64,000 nt of DNA from Brachionus manjavacas (taxonomy: Eukaryota; Rotifera; Eurotatoria; Ploima; Brachionidae), in contig JAHQIY010000010.1 in assembly GCA_019054805.1 (NCBI GenBank), positions 417,501 to 481,500 of the forward strand, given 5' to 3'. A model generated the notes under the pieces. It ran no database searches and was not told the origin of the DNA. It saw nothing but the letters and a program-made list of their open reading frames with translations. Each line of letters opens with the position of its first letter. The first letter of the stretch is position 1. Both the position numbers and the translations under genes were made by a program. Below, piece after piece: positions 47,401 through 58,020 of the stretch.

Positions 47401-47409
47401 AATGCTTAA
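40107..47409 (+). CDS. ODAD2: Armadillo-repeat outer dynein arm docking protein (ODAD2/ARMC4)
   Basis: Four exons (40107-40961, 43113-43925, 43975-44196, 47296-47409) join in frame at GT-AG sites to 667 residues. After an acidic, serine-rich start, [20 protein letters not shown] and [11 protein letters not shown] open a solid run of armadillo repeats (for example [43 protein letters not shown] blocks), ending with [19 protein letters not shown]. This is the very conserved C-terminal two thirds of ODAD2, which docks outer dynein arms to axonemal doublets and is needed for ciliary beating. Vertebrate proteins are longer (about 1,040 residues) at the N-terminus; here that part is absent or in unseen upstream exons. 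The tiny last exon follows a 3.1-kb transposon-bearing intron. Identity is confident; the exact start is less so. Confidence 0.92.
40962..43112. other. Intron 1 of ODAD2
   Basis: Donor gtatat after LQECASE; acceptor ttgctaag before ASYRLAI. It contains an (ATT)n microsatellite at about 41415-41441 and a minus-strand open frame at 41705-41947 ([17 protein letters not shown]) that I cannot assign. The rest is AT-rich. Confidence 0.6.
41415..41441. repeat. (ATT)n microsatellite in ODAD2 intron 1
   Basis: About nine ATT units in a row, followed by atattaatttc. No LINE coding sequence is adjacent, so it is either an isolated microsatellite or the tail of a very short truncated insertion. Confidence 0.7.
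45152..46201. mobile_element. Foldback element with about 190-bp arms, interrupted by a second element
   Basis: Left arm 45152-45306 and 45914-45948; right arm about 46011-46201. Shared blocks include gctgcaccacaaattaagac, tcaaaaacattattta and actatcacgggttta. Without its guest it would be about 443 bp with a 60-bp loop. Flanking TA dinucleotides (45150-45151, 46202-46203) are consistent with, but do not prove, a TA target duplication. No ORF. Confidence 0.75.
45307..45909. mobile_element. piggyBac-like non-autonomous element (TTAA duplication)
   Basis: The 603-bp element begins cactcaaaggacgg and ends ccgtcctttgagtg (exact inverted ends) and is flanked by TTAA on both sides (45303-45306, 45910-45913). 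The intact right arm of the host foldback element shows one TTAA at this point, so duplication of TTAA is directly visible. Subterminal blocks repeat gtcgggtttataaaacccga-type palindromes near both ends. There is no transposase, so it would need an enzyme supplied in trans. Confidence 0.85.
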
Positions 47410-47880
47410 AATTAATTGAGTCTTTTTTTAATATCTTTTTTATAAATTATACATTTTCAAATAAAATTTAATTGCAAAATTTTCTGATCCAAATTAAAAA
47501 AAAAAAAAAATTTCTACTTTAACAATTTATCTTTATAGTTTTTAAAATTTTAAATAAAAGCTTTAATGCTTCAAATAAAATTATTAGCAAAAAATTTTAT
47601 TAAAAAAATCTAAAATCCCCAAGAATCATTTCACTAACATCATATCGAGGCCTTGATTTTTGTTTTTTTCTTAATATTTAGTTAATGAATGAGGTAAAGT
47701 ACGATTATAACGAAGTCACTGGGAGAACTTGGTTACATCCGAATAAGACAAAAAAAAAATTTTATAAAGTTTTTATTTAATTAAAACGTGTTAAAAAGAA
47801 CTAAAAATGATAAATATGAAAAAAATAATGATGAATATGAAAAAAAACTAAAAATGATTAAATATGAAATCTAACAATAA
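47410..47880. other. Gap between ODAD2 and the LINE field
   Basis: 3' flank of ODAD2. A short readable patch at 47690-47750 (NEVKYDYNEVTGRTWLHPNK) is too short to assign. Otherwise AT-rich. Confidence 0.35.
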
Positions 47881-47894
47881 GCTGTCGCAAGAAT

Positions 47895-48760
47895 TTGGTA
47901 TTTAAACGGGTGTTCCACAAGGGAGCTGTTTGTCTCCAACTCTTTTTTCAATCTTCTTTAGCGACATAGTTACAGTTATCCCAAAAAAAGTCCAAACAGT
48001 CCTTTTTGCAGATGATTTGTGCATCTGGTATCTGGTACTAAAAGAAATTGAAAAAACTCTGAACCAAACCATAAGTTATATTACATGTTTTTGCCGGAAA
48101 TGGGGACTTGTTATAAATACGAGCAAAACCTTTCACACGGTTTTCACAGCTGCTGGGCATCGATCAAACGATGAAACAAAGTACAAATTGAAGTTGTTCA
48201 TCGGTAGCCAACCAGTCCCGTTTTAAACTAAGAAACTCAATTGAATTGTCCAAGATCGAATACAAAAGCTTCATTCGTTCCAGGTCGATTACTTTTTTAT
48301 TACAATTTCAAGCTCCACGCAGAAAATAAGCTCTGATCTACAAAAACTACATAACTAAAATATTAAAGCACATTAAATATTTTCCGATCAATACAATAAT
48401 AACCAAAATTCACCAGCATCTAAAACTCCATATGTTAGCTACAACATTCTAACGTATTTTACACAGGTTTCTCACGAAACGAATTGAGCATCAGAAATTT
48501 AACAGCGACTTAAAAGAGTACTTTTTTACTGCACCAGATCTAAATCAAAAATTCAAAAATACACTTTTTGGAAAGTTCAATATTTTTTTACAGGACATCC
48601 GAAGATAAATATGCAATGTTTTCCTTTTTTTTTATTTCATTATTTACCAAAAACTAGTCAATTTTATGTTTTTATTGAATCTCTAGGCTGATAAGAGGGA
48701 CTCTGATCCATTCTGAGCTGCCTGGGGTATTTCCTAAAGTATTTAAATAAATAAAAAAAT
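47895..48760 (+). mobile_element. LINE remnant, plus orientation (FADDL-type reverse transcriptase)
   Basis: A frame at 47895-48225 gives GVPQGSCLSPTLFSIFFSDI, VQTVLFADDLCIW and FCRKWGLVINTSKT, the PQG block, catalytic FADD and following region of a jockey/R1-style reverse transcriptase, distinct from the YADDT copies elsewhere. The coding part is lost after about 48225. A 3' part (taggctgataagagggactc region) ends in an (AATA)n-type tail near 48745-48760. 5' and internal sequence is missing. Confidence 0.65.
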
Positions 48761-48761
48761 A

Positions 48762-49540
48762 TAACAAGCGAATGATTTCTTGATGCCCAACATTTGATTT
48801 GCTTTGCTTGAAGCCTCTATCACTTGATTTTTTCATTTAAGATTTTTATTGAAAATAACTCCAAGATCTCTTTCGGTTTCTGACGTTGATAACTGCTTAC
48901 CATTAATAAAATATTTATTAATTTGTTTTCTGTACCGAGCTAGGGCTCCTTCAGAATAAATTAAAAAATATATAAAAATAAATAAAAATCAAAATAAAGT
49001 ATATAAGCTAGAAAAAATGAAAGTTAAGATTTTAAACATTGAAATAGATTGTTACATGTGGCACATTTTTACGTAGTTCAGGTTTCAGGAAAAAAGGAGG
49101 AAATAGTAAGGTAGCAATTACACAATGGAGTTGGGTATTCAATATATCTCGATTCGAAACCTTCTTTGTATTCCTCCACCAGTCTTACAACCAATGGAAT
49201 AGAATGACTCAGTCCTGTCCTAACATATCTCTCACTCAACTCAAAAAGCCGACTTGAGACTGTTAGTAATTTAAGTTTATTTAAAGTCACACGATGCACG
49301 ATGTTGGAGGGAGTATCATATTTTATCTTAAGAATAGATCTGACTGCTCTATTCTTAATTGCTTGTAGTTTTTTGATATTATTTTCTGAAAATGAATAAG
49401 AGAATTTTTTGTTTTTATGACCATAATGCATAACCACACATTTTGATTGTTGAAGAGAAGAAGCCAATCTTGAGTTCACTTCAAAGTACACTGTGCTTAT
49501 ATCTGATAAAGTTTGCGAGAATATTAATATTGATTGCTCA
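48762..49540 (-). mobile_element. CR1-type LINE fragment split by a second LINE
   Basis: 48762-48915 and about 49392-49540 match, nearly base for base, two adjacent pieces of the CR1-type element at 28712-31140 (29265-29425 and 29425-29575). Between them lies a different LINE 3' end (see 48922-49391). The ORF at 49491-49078 is therefore a chimera: its first part (CVVMHYGHKNKKFSYS) is CR1-type, its second part is from the guest. Confidence 0.7.
48922..49391 (-). mobile_element. Guest LINE 3' fragment inserted in a CR1-type LINE
   Basis: The minus strand encodes KLQAIKNRAVRSILKIKYDT, then NKLKLLTVSSRLFELSERYV and EYKEGFESRYIEYPTPLCNC, a LINE C-terminal domain. It ends with ctgaaggagccctagctcgg and an AT-rich tail at about 48922-48960. 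The same 3' end occurs inverted at 49735-50030. The host LINE resumes with aataag on the other side, a possible short target duplication (AATA). Confidence 0.65.
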
Positions 49541-49734
49541 TTAAGTACGGATTAGTTCTAAGATTTCGGTATTCAAGATAATTCATACTTATTTGCTGAT
49601 TTCTTTTATTAAAAATAAAGAAACCAATATTTCACAAATGTATTTTTAATATTTTCGTAATAAGCGAATAGATTTTAATTGAAAATTGGCAAAAAGTGAC
49701 TCGTTATAACCGCAAGAAAATGTATTAAAGTACA

Positions 49735-50036
49735 AAGAAGGTTTCGAATCAAGATATATTGAATACCCAACTCCATTGTGTAATTGCTACCTTACTATTT
49801 CTTCCTTTTTCCCTGAAAAATCGGACATTTAAAAATTTGTATCCTGTTATTCTCTATATCAATATATCTAATTTTAATTTTCTTCTATTTTAACTTATTT
49901 TATTTTTTTTTTTTTATTTATTTCTTTTCTTATTTTAAACTTTATTTTATTTTGTTTTTTTTTGTTTTTTTTTATTTTTTTTTTCTGAAGGAGCCTTAGC
50001 TCGATACAGATATACAAATAAATAAATAAATATTAA
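49735..50036 (+). mobile_element. Second copy of the guest LINE 3' end, plus orientation
   Basis: 49738-49830 repeats, in opposite orientation, the segment encoding EGFESRYIEYPTPLCNCYLT at 49100-49165. It ends ctgaaggagccttagctcga and an (AAATA/AAAT)n tail near 50010-50036. The inside is a long T-rich tract. Strongly 5'-truncated. Confidence 0.65.
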
Positions 50037-50784
50037 AAGTATTATTGTTCTGAACAACAGTGTTTTATTTTTCGTTTTAAACTAATTTTCGTGAAAACCG
50101 TACTTAACTGTAGTATTTTGAAAGATACTTGGCAATTAGTTATCAGAATAAGTCAAGGTGAAAACCTTTGCTTTGTTTTTACTCTCAAAATAACTAATTC
50201 TTTTATAATAAGCTTTTAGATTGGTAATGATCTTTACCAAATATCAAAATCCAATAAATAAATTTATTGATTAATAATTCAAATATAACAGTTTTTTTTT
50301 GCTCTTGGTGAAAATTTTTAAATATGCAACATCTCCCATTCATTTTAATTAGAATTCAAGATCTAGCTAATCGAAAAAAATTAGCATCAAATCAGCATGA
50401 TCGATTTGTTGCATAAAATTCAAAAGATCGATTTTAGATTGTATAAATGAGCAAGGTTTTCAAATTTATAATAATTCATATAGAAAAGTAAAAAAAACTT
50501 CTAACTTAAATTATTATTTTCAAAATATGTATTGGATTTATCTAAAATATTTGAATTTGATTGTAAATAAATATTCCTCGTTGTATTTTCATTTTTCTTT
50601 CCCAGTTTTTTTATGTTAAAAATAAAAAATTAAAAAATAAAAAAGTAAAAACAAATTTTTATTGAAAAATTTTGATTATTTTGGAAAGAAGAATCCCCAC
50701 AAGAAGAGACCTGTAGTGAGACCTGTAGTGAGTGTGATCTAGGCATTGATATATCTAGTGATTCAAAGTAGGAAAATCAAGGCC

Positions 50785-51345
50785 AAAAAGCAGCTAACAA
50801 AGCAAATCAAATTATAGGAGTGGTAACGAAATCATTCACGTATCATTCGGTTGAAACAGTCCGCAGTTTGTTAATGACGTTGGTAAGACCACATTTGGAA
50901 TATGATATTCAGGCGTGGCGACCATATCTAAAGAAGGATATTGAAGTGTTGGAATCTGTCCCAAGGAGAGCAACTAGATTAGTGCAAGCAGTTAAAGGCC
51001 TAAATTAAGAAGAACGATTGGTAAAGCTCAATTGGGTATCAATCAAAATATTTAGAATATTTAGAAAACTGTGAGAAGCGAGCTTATTTTGGAGCACAGA
51101 ACTTTACGGTTTCCCCAAAACATTTAACCAAGAGCTCGTAAACATGAATTCACATTTCAGAGACAAGCAGTAAGAAATTGCAACCAGAGATTCAACTTCT
51201 TTACCAACAGTGTGATAAGCTTATGGAACAGGTAGAAATTTTTCACCCTAAAACTGTAAATGACTTTAAGAACAATTTGGACAAGATTTACCTGTTTAGT
51301 TTTTGGCAAAAAATGCTTATAATAAAATGTTAATCTCAATTGAAT
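50785..51345 (+). mobile_element. CR1-type LINE C-terminal remnant
   Basis: Frames read KANQIIGVVTKSFTYHSVET, LVRPHLEYDIQAWRPYLKKD and VLESVPRRATRLVQAVKGLN, followed by stop-interrupted EERLVKLNW and NSFTNSV-like pieces. This is the region downstream of YADD in CR1-type proteins. It has several stops and no catalytic core; dead copy. Confidence 0.65.
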
Positions 51346-53202
51346 TTATCATTTTTAAAATTTCATAAAAATATTTTCGAAAATTGTTTTCGGTTTTGTT
51401 CTTTAAAATTCAACTAAAAAATTTTAACCCGTATATTTTTTTTCTACTAATTTTTTTATCTCTATCGAACTAAAGCTTCTTCAGATAATTTGATATTTAC
51501 AGAATATAATCAGAAAACCTTGATTACTTTTTATAAAACCAGATCCTTTGAAGGCTTTAAAAATATAATTTGATAGAAAAAATAATTTTATAAAAAAATA
51601 ATTTCATTCAAAATTTTTATTCAAATTTTTGAGAGACCATAACGCAAAACCAAAAAAAATCTATGAAAGAAAGCAGTCAAAGAAAGGATTTTTTTGTCAA
51701 ATTTTTGAGTAATTTTTATTTAAAAAAAAGCCTATGTTAAATTTAAAAAAAACAAAATAAAAAATAAATAATCAATTTTTTTCTGTAAAACATTCTATAT
51801 TTTGAGCGCTTAGCCCTTGAATTTTTGTTACACAACTCTTTTTTTAATTTTAAATAAATTTTAAAAAATTTCCTATTAAATCGATAAAAATTGTAGCTAG
51901 CAATTTCTAAAAACTTAAATCTTAACCCTAAAAAATAACTTCATGTAGATCATTTTTGTTATCTAGAAAATTCTGATTGATTTATAAAATATTTTTCTTT
52001 CAAGTTTTATTTTATATTTTATTCACCAGGAAATTAAACATACCACATTTCTGTGTTGAAAGTTTATCTTTGCTTTGAGATTTTACCATTTGGCTTTAAA
52101 ATTTTTAAATATCTCTAAGGTAATTTCTATTATTATTAGAGTTTAATCTCTCGCAAAATTCAATTTTTTTTAATATTTCAGGAAAATCAAAAGTTTTAAT
52201 AATCAGAAATCAAGTTAATTTATTTTAAGTTTTTTTAAAAGACAATTCTTTCCAATCAATAATGTCGAATAAAAAAGAAAATTTAAGACAATTTTTTTAC
52301 TAAATAGCTAATATCCAAATTACTATTTCACATTATTGAAACATTTATTAAATATTTGAAATTATTTTTTGAATTATTTAAAAATCTAGACTAAAGAATT
52401 TTTGAATGAATTAATAAACTCGCCAATTGACATTGAACAAGTGAATGAATGAAACGTGAATTTAGTCAATCATAATTTTTTTCATTTTCATTTTTTTTTC
52501 AATTTTTATTTAATTATCAGCTCTGATTTAAATTATTTTCATGAGCACATCATTAATGATTTATTTTCTTTTTTTAATTATTTTATCATATTTATGTTTC
52601 TCTTTATACCAACTCCAAATAATCTTTAATACATTTGCCTTATCATATTCTTTATCAAATGCTTGTGCAGCTATCTCAAAAACAAATATACAATAAGTTT
52701 CTTATTTTAATTATCTTTCGGGGCTACGATCTTTAAACAATTACTTGTAAAAAGGAAAAGGAATAAACTTTAATGCTTTCCACAATCACTTTCAAGTAAT
52801 AAAATGCTTTTCTTTTATAAGATTTAAAAAATGCTTCTAGTGGAAACAAAAAATAGAGGAAAATTAAAAGATAGATGTACGTGTATTTATTGATTTTAAG
52901 TCATATAATAAATTAAGGCTCATAAAAAATCAGATTACTATATTACTAATATTAAAATGGCATTCTCGGCACTGATTTTAATCAAGCTCAGATAGAACAT
53001 AAAAATAAACAATGCTCTGATGTTTTTTAATTATGATCGTTGAATATGATCCAAATTAATAAAATTGCTGACTCATACCTAACAAAAGACCTATAAGAGA
53101 ATGCATTTATTTTTTATTTTTCTAAATTACAAAAACAACTATTTTAAATATTGCCTTAAAACCAAAAATTTTATTCATTTAAGATTTTTCTCTATGAACA
53201 TA
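51346..53202. other. Gene-free stretch upstream of the gelsolin gene
   Basis: AT-rich, with no supported ORF, RNA gene or paired repeat. The last few hundred bases should contain the promoter and leader of the gelsolin-family gene. An in-frame ATG at 53101 exists but the residues it would add are hydrophobic and AT-codon-driven. Confidence 0.4.
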
Positions 53203-54617
53203 ATGGCTGATGAAGAATTTGAAAATGTGGGTAAACAACCTGGTTTAGTTGTTTGGAGAATCGAGAGCTTCAAGCTAGTACGCATTCCCAAGCATCAGCA
53301 TGGAACTTTTTTTAGTGGTGACTCATATCTTATCATTAATGTAAGAAAACACTTTCAAAATTGGCAACTGTTTTGTATTTTACTTTAGACTCGCGGCTCT
53401 AATCAAGGAAATCTTGAATGGGATATTCATTTCTGGCTAGGAAGCAATTCAACATTAGATGAAATGGCAACTGCAGCCATTAAAGCTGTGGAATTAGATG
53501 ACTATTTAGGAGGCAGACCAGTACAATACAGAGAAGTAAATCTTTTAATAAAATAAAATGAAAATTTATTTTTTAACTACTTTTAACTTCTTTTAGATGC
53601 AATATTTTGAATCTAAACTTTTCAAATCTTATTTCCCTAATGGAATTAGGTTAGAAAAAAATAAAAATTTTTGATTTTATCTAAAAAAAATGCTTTTAAA
53701 GGTATTTACAGGGAGGAGTTGCTTCCGGTTTCAATAACATTGACAATTTGCAGCAAACAAAGAGACTTTATATGGTAAAAGGAAAAAGAGATATAAGAAT
53801 AATAGAAGTTCCTTTGAGAAGTGAATCATTGAACAAGTCGGACGTCTTTATTCTCGAAAATGGTGAGAATATATACCAATGGTGTCCTCCCGGATCTAAT
53901 CGTATAGAGCGGCTCAGAGCTAACACATATGCAAAACAAATCAGGGATGATGAGTACGGTGGCAAGTCGACCGTTCATCTTATTGGTAAGACTTAGAAAA
54001 ATTGATATTAAAAGATGACGAAATTTTTTTTCCACTAGAGGATGACTGGGAAACTAACCAAGACTTTTGGGACTATTTTGACCAAAAATCGGACAAGATT
54101 AAAGATAGTTCTGATGTTGAAGACATTGAATTTGAACAAAAATTTATTAATGAAAATATTCAGTTGTATAGGTTGTTAAAACTTGGAAAAAATAATTTTT
54201 TATTAAAAATAATTTTTTTTACTTTAAAATAGAGTGAGTGATCTTAAGAGTAATAAACCAACAATTGTCAAAGTTGCCACGGGACCACTTAAAAGATCTT
54301 TGCTAGACTCAAATGTAGTAATTATTATTTTCGTTTTTAAATTAAAATTTTTTTCAAGGACTGCTTCATAGTTGACTGTGGCGAAAATGGAATATATACT
54401 TGGATCGGAAAACGATGTACTAAAAACGAAAAGATAGCATCGATTTTGGCTGCTAAAGTAAATAATTTTTTTCTTATTTTGAATGTAATGAATTTTTTTT
54501 CATTTTCTTAAGGATCTAATGGTGAAAAACAATCACGCAAATTATATACCTATGAGCCAGTTAATTGATGGCGGAGAAACAACATCATTTAAATCATTAT
54601 TCAATGATTGGGATTGA
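53203..54617 (+). CDS. Gelsolin-family actin-binding protein, three domains (severin/CapG-like)
   Basis: Eight exons (53203-53340, 53389-53535, 53597-53649, 53702-53985, 54015-54171, 54233-54314, 54359-54457, 54513-54617) give 354 residues in frame. Domain 1 has [32 protein letters not shown] and the [19 protein letters not shown] helix. The link reads [20 protein letters not shown] and [12 protein letters not shown], the hallmark gelsolin segment. Domain 2 follows ([30 protein letters not shown]), then domain 3 ([24 protein letters not shown]). Three repeats fit severin, fragmin or CapG rather than six-domain gelsolin. These proteins sever or cap actin filaments, usually under calcium control, in the cytosol. 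The start ATG at 53203 (MADEEFEN) was chosen because homology begins just after it; 53194 and 53101 are alternatives. Intron 4 is only 29 nt. Confidence 0.9.
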
Positions 54618-55616
54618 AAAAAAATAATTTTTAATTTTTTTTAAATCAATATAATGTAAAATCTAGATTTAATGATAATTAAAACGTAGAAAATTAAATA
54701 ATAATAAAATTTAGCACAAATAAGTTCTAAAAGAAAACTCCTGAATAAACCTTGATCACTTTAAAGTTTCATAAAAAGATATAAAAATAATTAAAAGGGA
54801 CTTAAAAAAAGGCTCCAATATCACTTAATTGGTATTTGAATTTAAATATCGTAATTTTAATAATGCGGTGTAATTCATGTTGGCTCAAAAATCCTTTGAT
54901 TAAGGCTTCAAATTCTTTTTAAAACTAATTTTGCTTTTTTTATCACCAAAAAATCTCACATTCTAAAAATACTTTTTATAAAACAAAATTTATTGCCCTA
55001 AAAAAATAACTTCTTGAATATAAAATTATTTTAAAAGAATTAATTGATCTTGAAGTGGAATTTAATGAATTGAAAAAAAACATTTTCCGCTACAGGGGCT
55101 CAAAGAGTTTTTTAATTGTCAAAAGTATGCTTCAGTCCGATGAGAGTATCTTTTGCAAAAATATACAAAAGATATAAAAATCACATGCCATCTTGTGGAG
55201 CAAAAAATTCTCTACTATTCCAAAAAAAAAATTAGTCTCGAGATTTTTTCATAAAAAGCAGAACTTTTACCTTTTTTTTGTTTTTTTGTATTATACCCAG
55301 GGGATTCCCTGACCTCAAATGAGATATACAGATTCTGAAACTAGAGAAAATTCTGATCAAATTGTAGGCTTTACTTTTTCAAAATTTTGAATTTTAAGCC
55401 AAATAAATTAGTTGACAAAGAGGGTATTTTCTCAATTTTTATTGAAATCATTAATTTTTTTTGCAAAAAACTAAGACAAAAGATTATTTGGTATTCGTAG
55501 GTGTTCTTGCAATTTTCCTTTTGATTTTCTAGAAAAATATGTCCCAAATTTTTGTGTAATTTGCACCATTATTGTGTCTAATTATTACTCTCCAGAATCT
55601 TTAATTAGCTTTCTAT
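54618..55616. other. Non-coding gap between gelsolin gene and transposase remnant
   Basis: AT-rich with no supported gene. A somewhat GC-richer part at 55090-55330 could be flank of the transposon, but I cannot pair terminal repeats. Confidence 0.4.
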
Positions 55617-56300
55617 TTACACCTTTTTCTTTAAAATAATCAAGCGATTCATCAAAAAAATCTTTCGTTTTTGGGAAGTCTGATCAGTACGAGTTCGTAT
55701 ATATTGCTTTAAAAAGCACCATAATCCTTCAATTGGATTAAGTTCACAATGAAACTTTGGTATAAATATAACTTTAACCCCATATTTTCTTCCAAAAATT
55801 TCAAGCTTGTTTATTGTTTTAAAAGCTAAATGGTCAGACAAAAGATTTCTAATATCCTTTAAACTGGAATCATTTCGATATCCTAGTTCAATTGCAATTT
55901 GCTTTAAACCTTTGCTTTGATCTCTATATTCTCCATTTAAATAATAACATTCTAGTATTTGATTATTGCCAAGTTCATCTCTCCAATTCAATCTGTCATG
56001 TGAACGCGATTTAGCCTATTCAAAATTGATTTTTAGTAGGTTATTAAAAAAAACAAATTTGCAAATTTTTTCCTTAAGTCTTTTAGCTTAACAGTTACGG
56101 AATGAGTTATAGCGTTATCAACAAGCACTTCCAAGTCGTGCCTATAAGGCCCATGAAACTCTTTTTTGAATTCAAGCGTTTGAAACAAACGTTCAAATTG
56201 CCTTAAAACTGTTGAATTATCAAAATATTTATCCTTTCCAGGTATTTCCATTGTTCCATTGATGATCTTTCCATAACACCCCAAAAATGGCGTAAGGGTA
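55617..56300 (-). pseudogene. IS630/Tc1-like DDE transposase remnant
   Basis: Two minus-strand frames, 56284-56033 and 55991-55617, carry YFDNSTVLRQFERLFQTLEF, then EVLVDNAITHS (second catalytic Asp region), and IFGRKYGVKVIFIPKFHCEL plus NPIEGLWCFLKQYIRTRTDQ (third catalytic Glu in the NPIE block). They are separated by about 45 nt that looks intron-like, but the frames do not join cleanly. The N-terminal DNA-binding part and first Asp are absent: the copy stops near 56300 where an oppositely oriented MULE-like remnant begins. Confidence 0.7.
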
Positions 56301-57120
56301 ATTTAAATCAAGGCGACAAGAGATTTTTTAGTTGCTACACTTTGGGAAAAAGATCGAAATGCTCAAAGAAGATGTACCTATTCATGCATTCCGAGAGCCA
56401 AAGATGTACACTTTTCATCTCAGACGACGAACACAATCATGAAGAAAGCTTTAGCGAAGTAAAAGATCAAATAATTGCAATTTATGAGAACGAAACTAAA
56501 CAGACTAATGCAATTATTAAAAAACTAAATCAAGTCGGAATGAAAGCTACATCAAATCAAATCTTCAATCTTATCCAACGATACAAGACTACTAATTATG
56601 GTGAAAGAAACATGACTCTGGAACAGTTAAAGAAATATTGTGCTGAGCACGAGAACGTTCCAGAAGACATGGATAAAGTCTATGTTGCTGATACTTTCTT
56701 TGAAGTAGGTTTAAGTTAAGCTAAGGAAATCAGAGTGTTTTTGACGACAAAAGATGTGCCACTGGGTGAAAACAGAAAGAAAGGAAGACCTGCGAAGAAT
56801 AAAGATGCTCTTAACCGCCAGCCGATCGAAACTCAAAGTCATTTAGAAAATGAAGTGGCCGAAGACGAACGTTCGTTCATAATTGAATTCGAAGATGAAC
56901 AAGAACCTGCAACTGAGAATGGTCAAAATTTACAAGAGCAAGTTGAAGCGCTAACGACGTCAAATGAACAAACAAATGAGCAACTAAATATCGTTCATGG
57001 CGTATTCGAATCAGAGCCAAGTGTGTAGAATTTAGTAGAAAATTGCCCAGCTAAACGTCCGAGAGGTAGACCTCGCAAAAACCCAATCAGTGATCAAAGT
57101 AAACCTGCGAGCAAAAGATC
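56300..57120 (+). pseudogene. MULE-like transposon protein remnant: FLYWCH-type zinc finger and AT-hooks, catalytic core deleted
   Basis: Frame at about 56308-56719: FFSCYTLGKRSKCSKK, then CTLFISDDEHNHEES, a C..C..H.H finger of FLYWCH/WRKY-GCM1 style found at the N-terminus of MULE transposases. A helical region (QIIAIYENE, SNQIFNLIQRYKTT) ends DKVYVADTFFEVGLS and a TAA. The frame resumes with EIRVFLTTKD (the usual start of the MULE core), but KKGRPAKNKD and later KRPRGRPRKNP follow directly, two AT-hook-like basic motifs, separated by another stop (TAG, 57026-57028). The DDE core is missing. Alternatively it is a degenerate host zinc-finger/AT-hook gene. Confidence 0.55.
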
Positions 57121-58020
57121 TAAATTTTTTTCTTTTTTTTTTTTTCTTTTTTCTTATTTTTCTTTTTTTGTATTTTTTATTATCATCAATAAAAATTAAT
57201 ATCAATTTCTTATAATTTGTATCAATTAATTTTTTTTAATAGCATAAAAATAAAGAAAATTTAATAAAAAGAAATATAATTATCATATTTTTTTAGTTGC
57301 TGAAAAATAAATTTAGAATCACGTAAAATACATGCCTTAAAAAAAGATCTTCAAAAAGTCTTCAAATAAGGTTTGAATTTTTGTTGAATAGGCATTTTTG
57401 ATTTTTTTATTTATAAAACTGTAGCTTTTATATTTTAAAATATCGGGTATTTTTTCCTGTATTCTAGAAAAGTGCTACTTTTAAACACAGTTAAGTTTTT
57501 TAACTGTTAAATTCTTAACTTTTTTGAAAATTTAAATTGGATTTTAGTGAAAAACAAAAAATTATCATTAGCAAAAAATATGCCGTTTGTAAATTGTTTG
57601 ACTTTTCATTTTAATTTGTTTTAACAAATATTTGCTTGATTAAAGCAGTCAAACCATTTTCTCAAAAATTTAAAAAAGATTTTTAAATAAAATTAATTAA
57701 ACTAAATTTTTTTTTATTTGAAATTAAATTCAAAAGTATTTGCATTTGAAAACGCAATATCTTTTAAAGCAATTTCACTTAATTAAATGGTACTTTTGCA
57801 TTCATTTAGCTTGATAAAATATTAAGTTTTAAAAATTAAATTTTCAAATCAAAAGTTAAATTAAGTAATGATTGATAAGGGTAAACGAAATATTGAATTC
57901 TTTGTGATTGTTTAAAATTTTAAAATTTATTAAAATAAAAATTTGATTGATTGTTTGAATCTAATTAGATTTAAAAAAAATTTTACATTATTGAAAATTT
58001 TGAATATCTGTCTAATTTCT
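57121..58020. other. Non-coding gap
   Basis: A long T-rich tract at 57126-57180, then AT-rich sequence. It borders the stop codon of the minus-strand ML-domain gene and would hold its 3' untranslated region. No gene seen. Confidence 0.4.

Noticed and set aside
53101..53202. Upstream in-frame ATG of the gelsolin gene as the true start
   Set aside because: The extra residues are hydrophobic and AT-driven and unlike gelsolin N-termini; 53203 fits better, though a signal-bearing isoform is not excluded.
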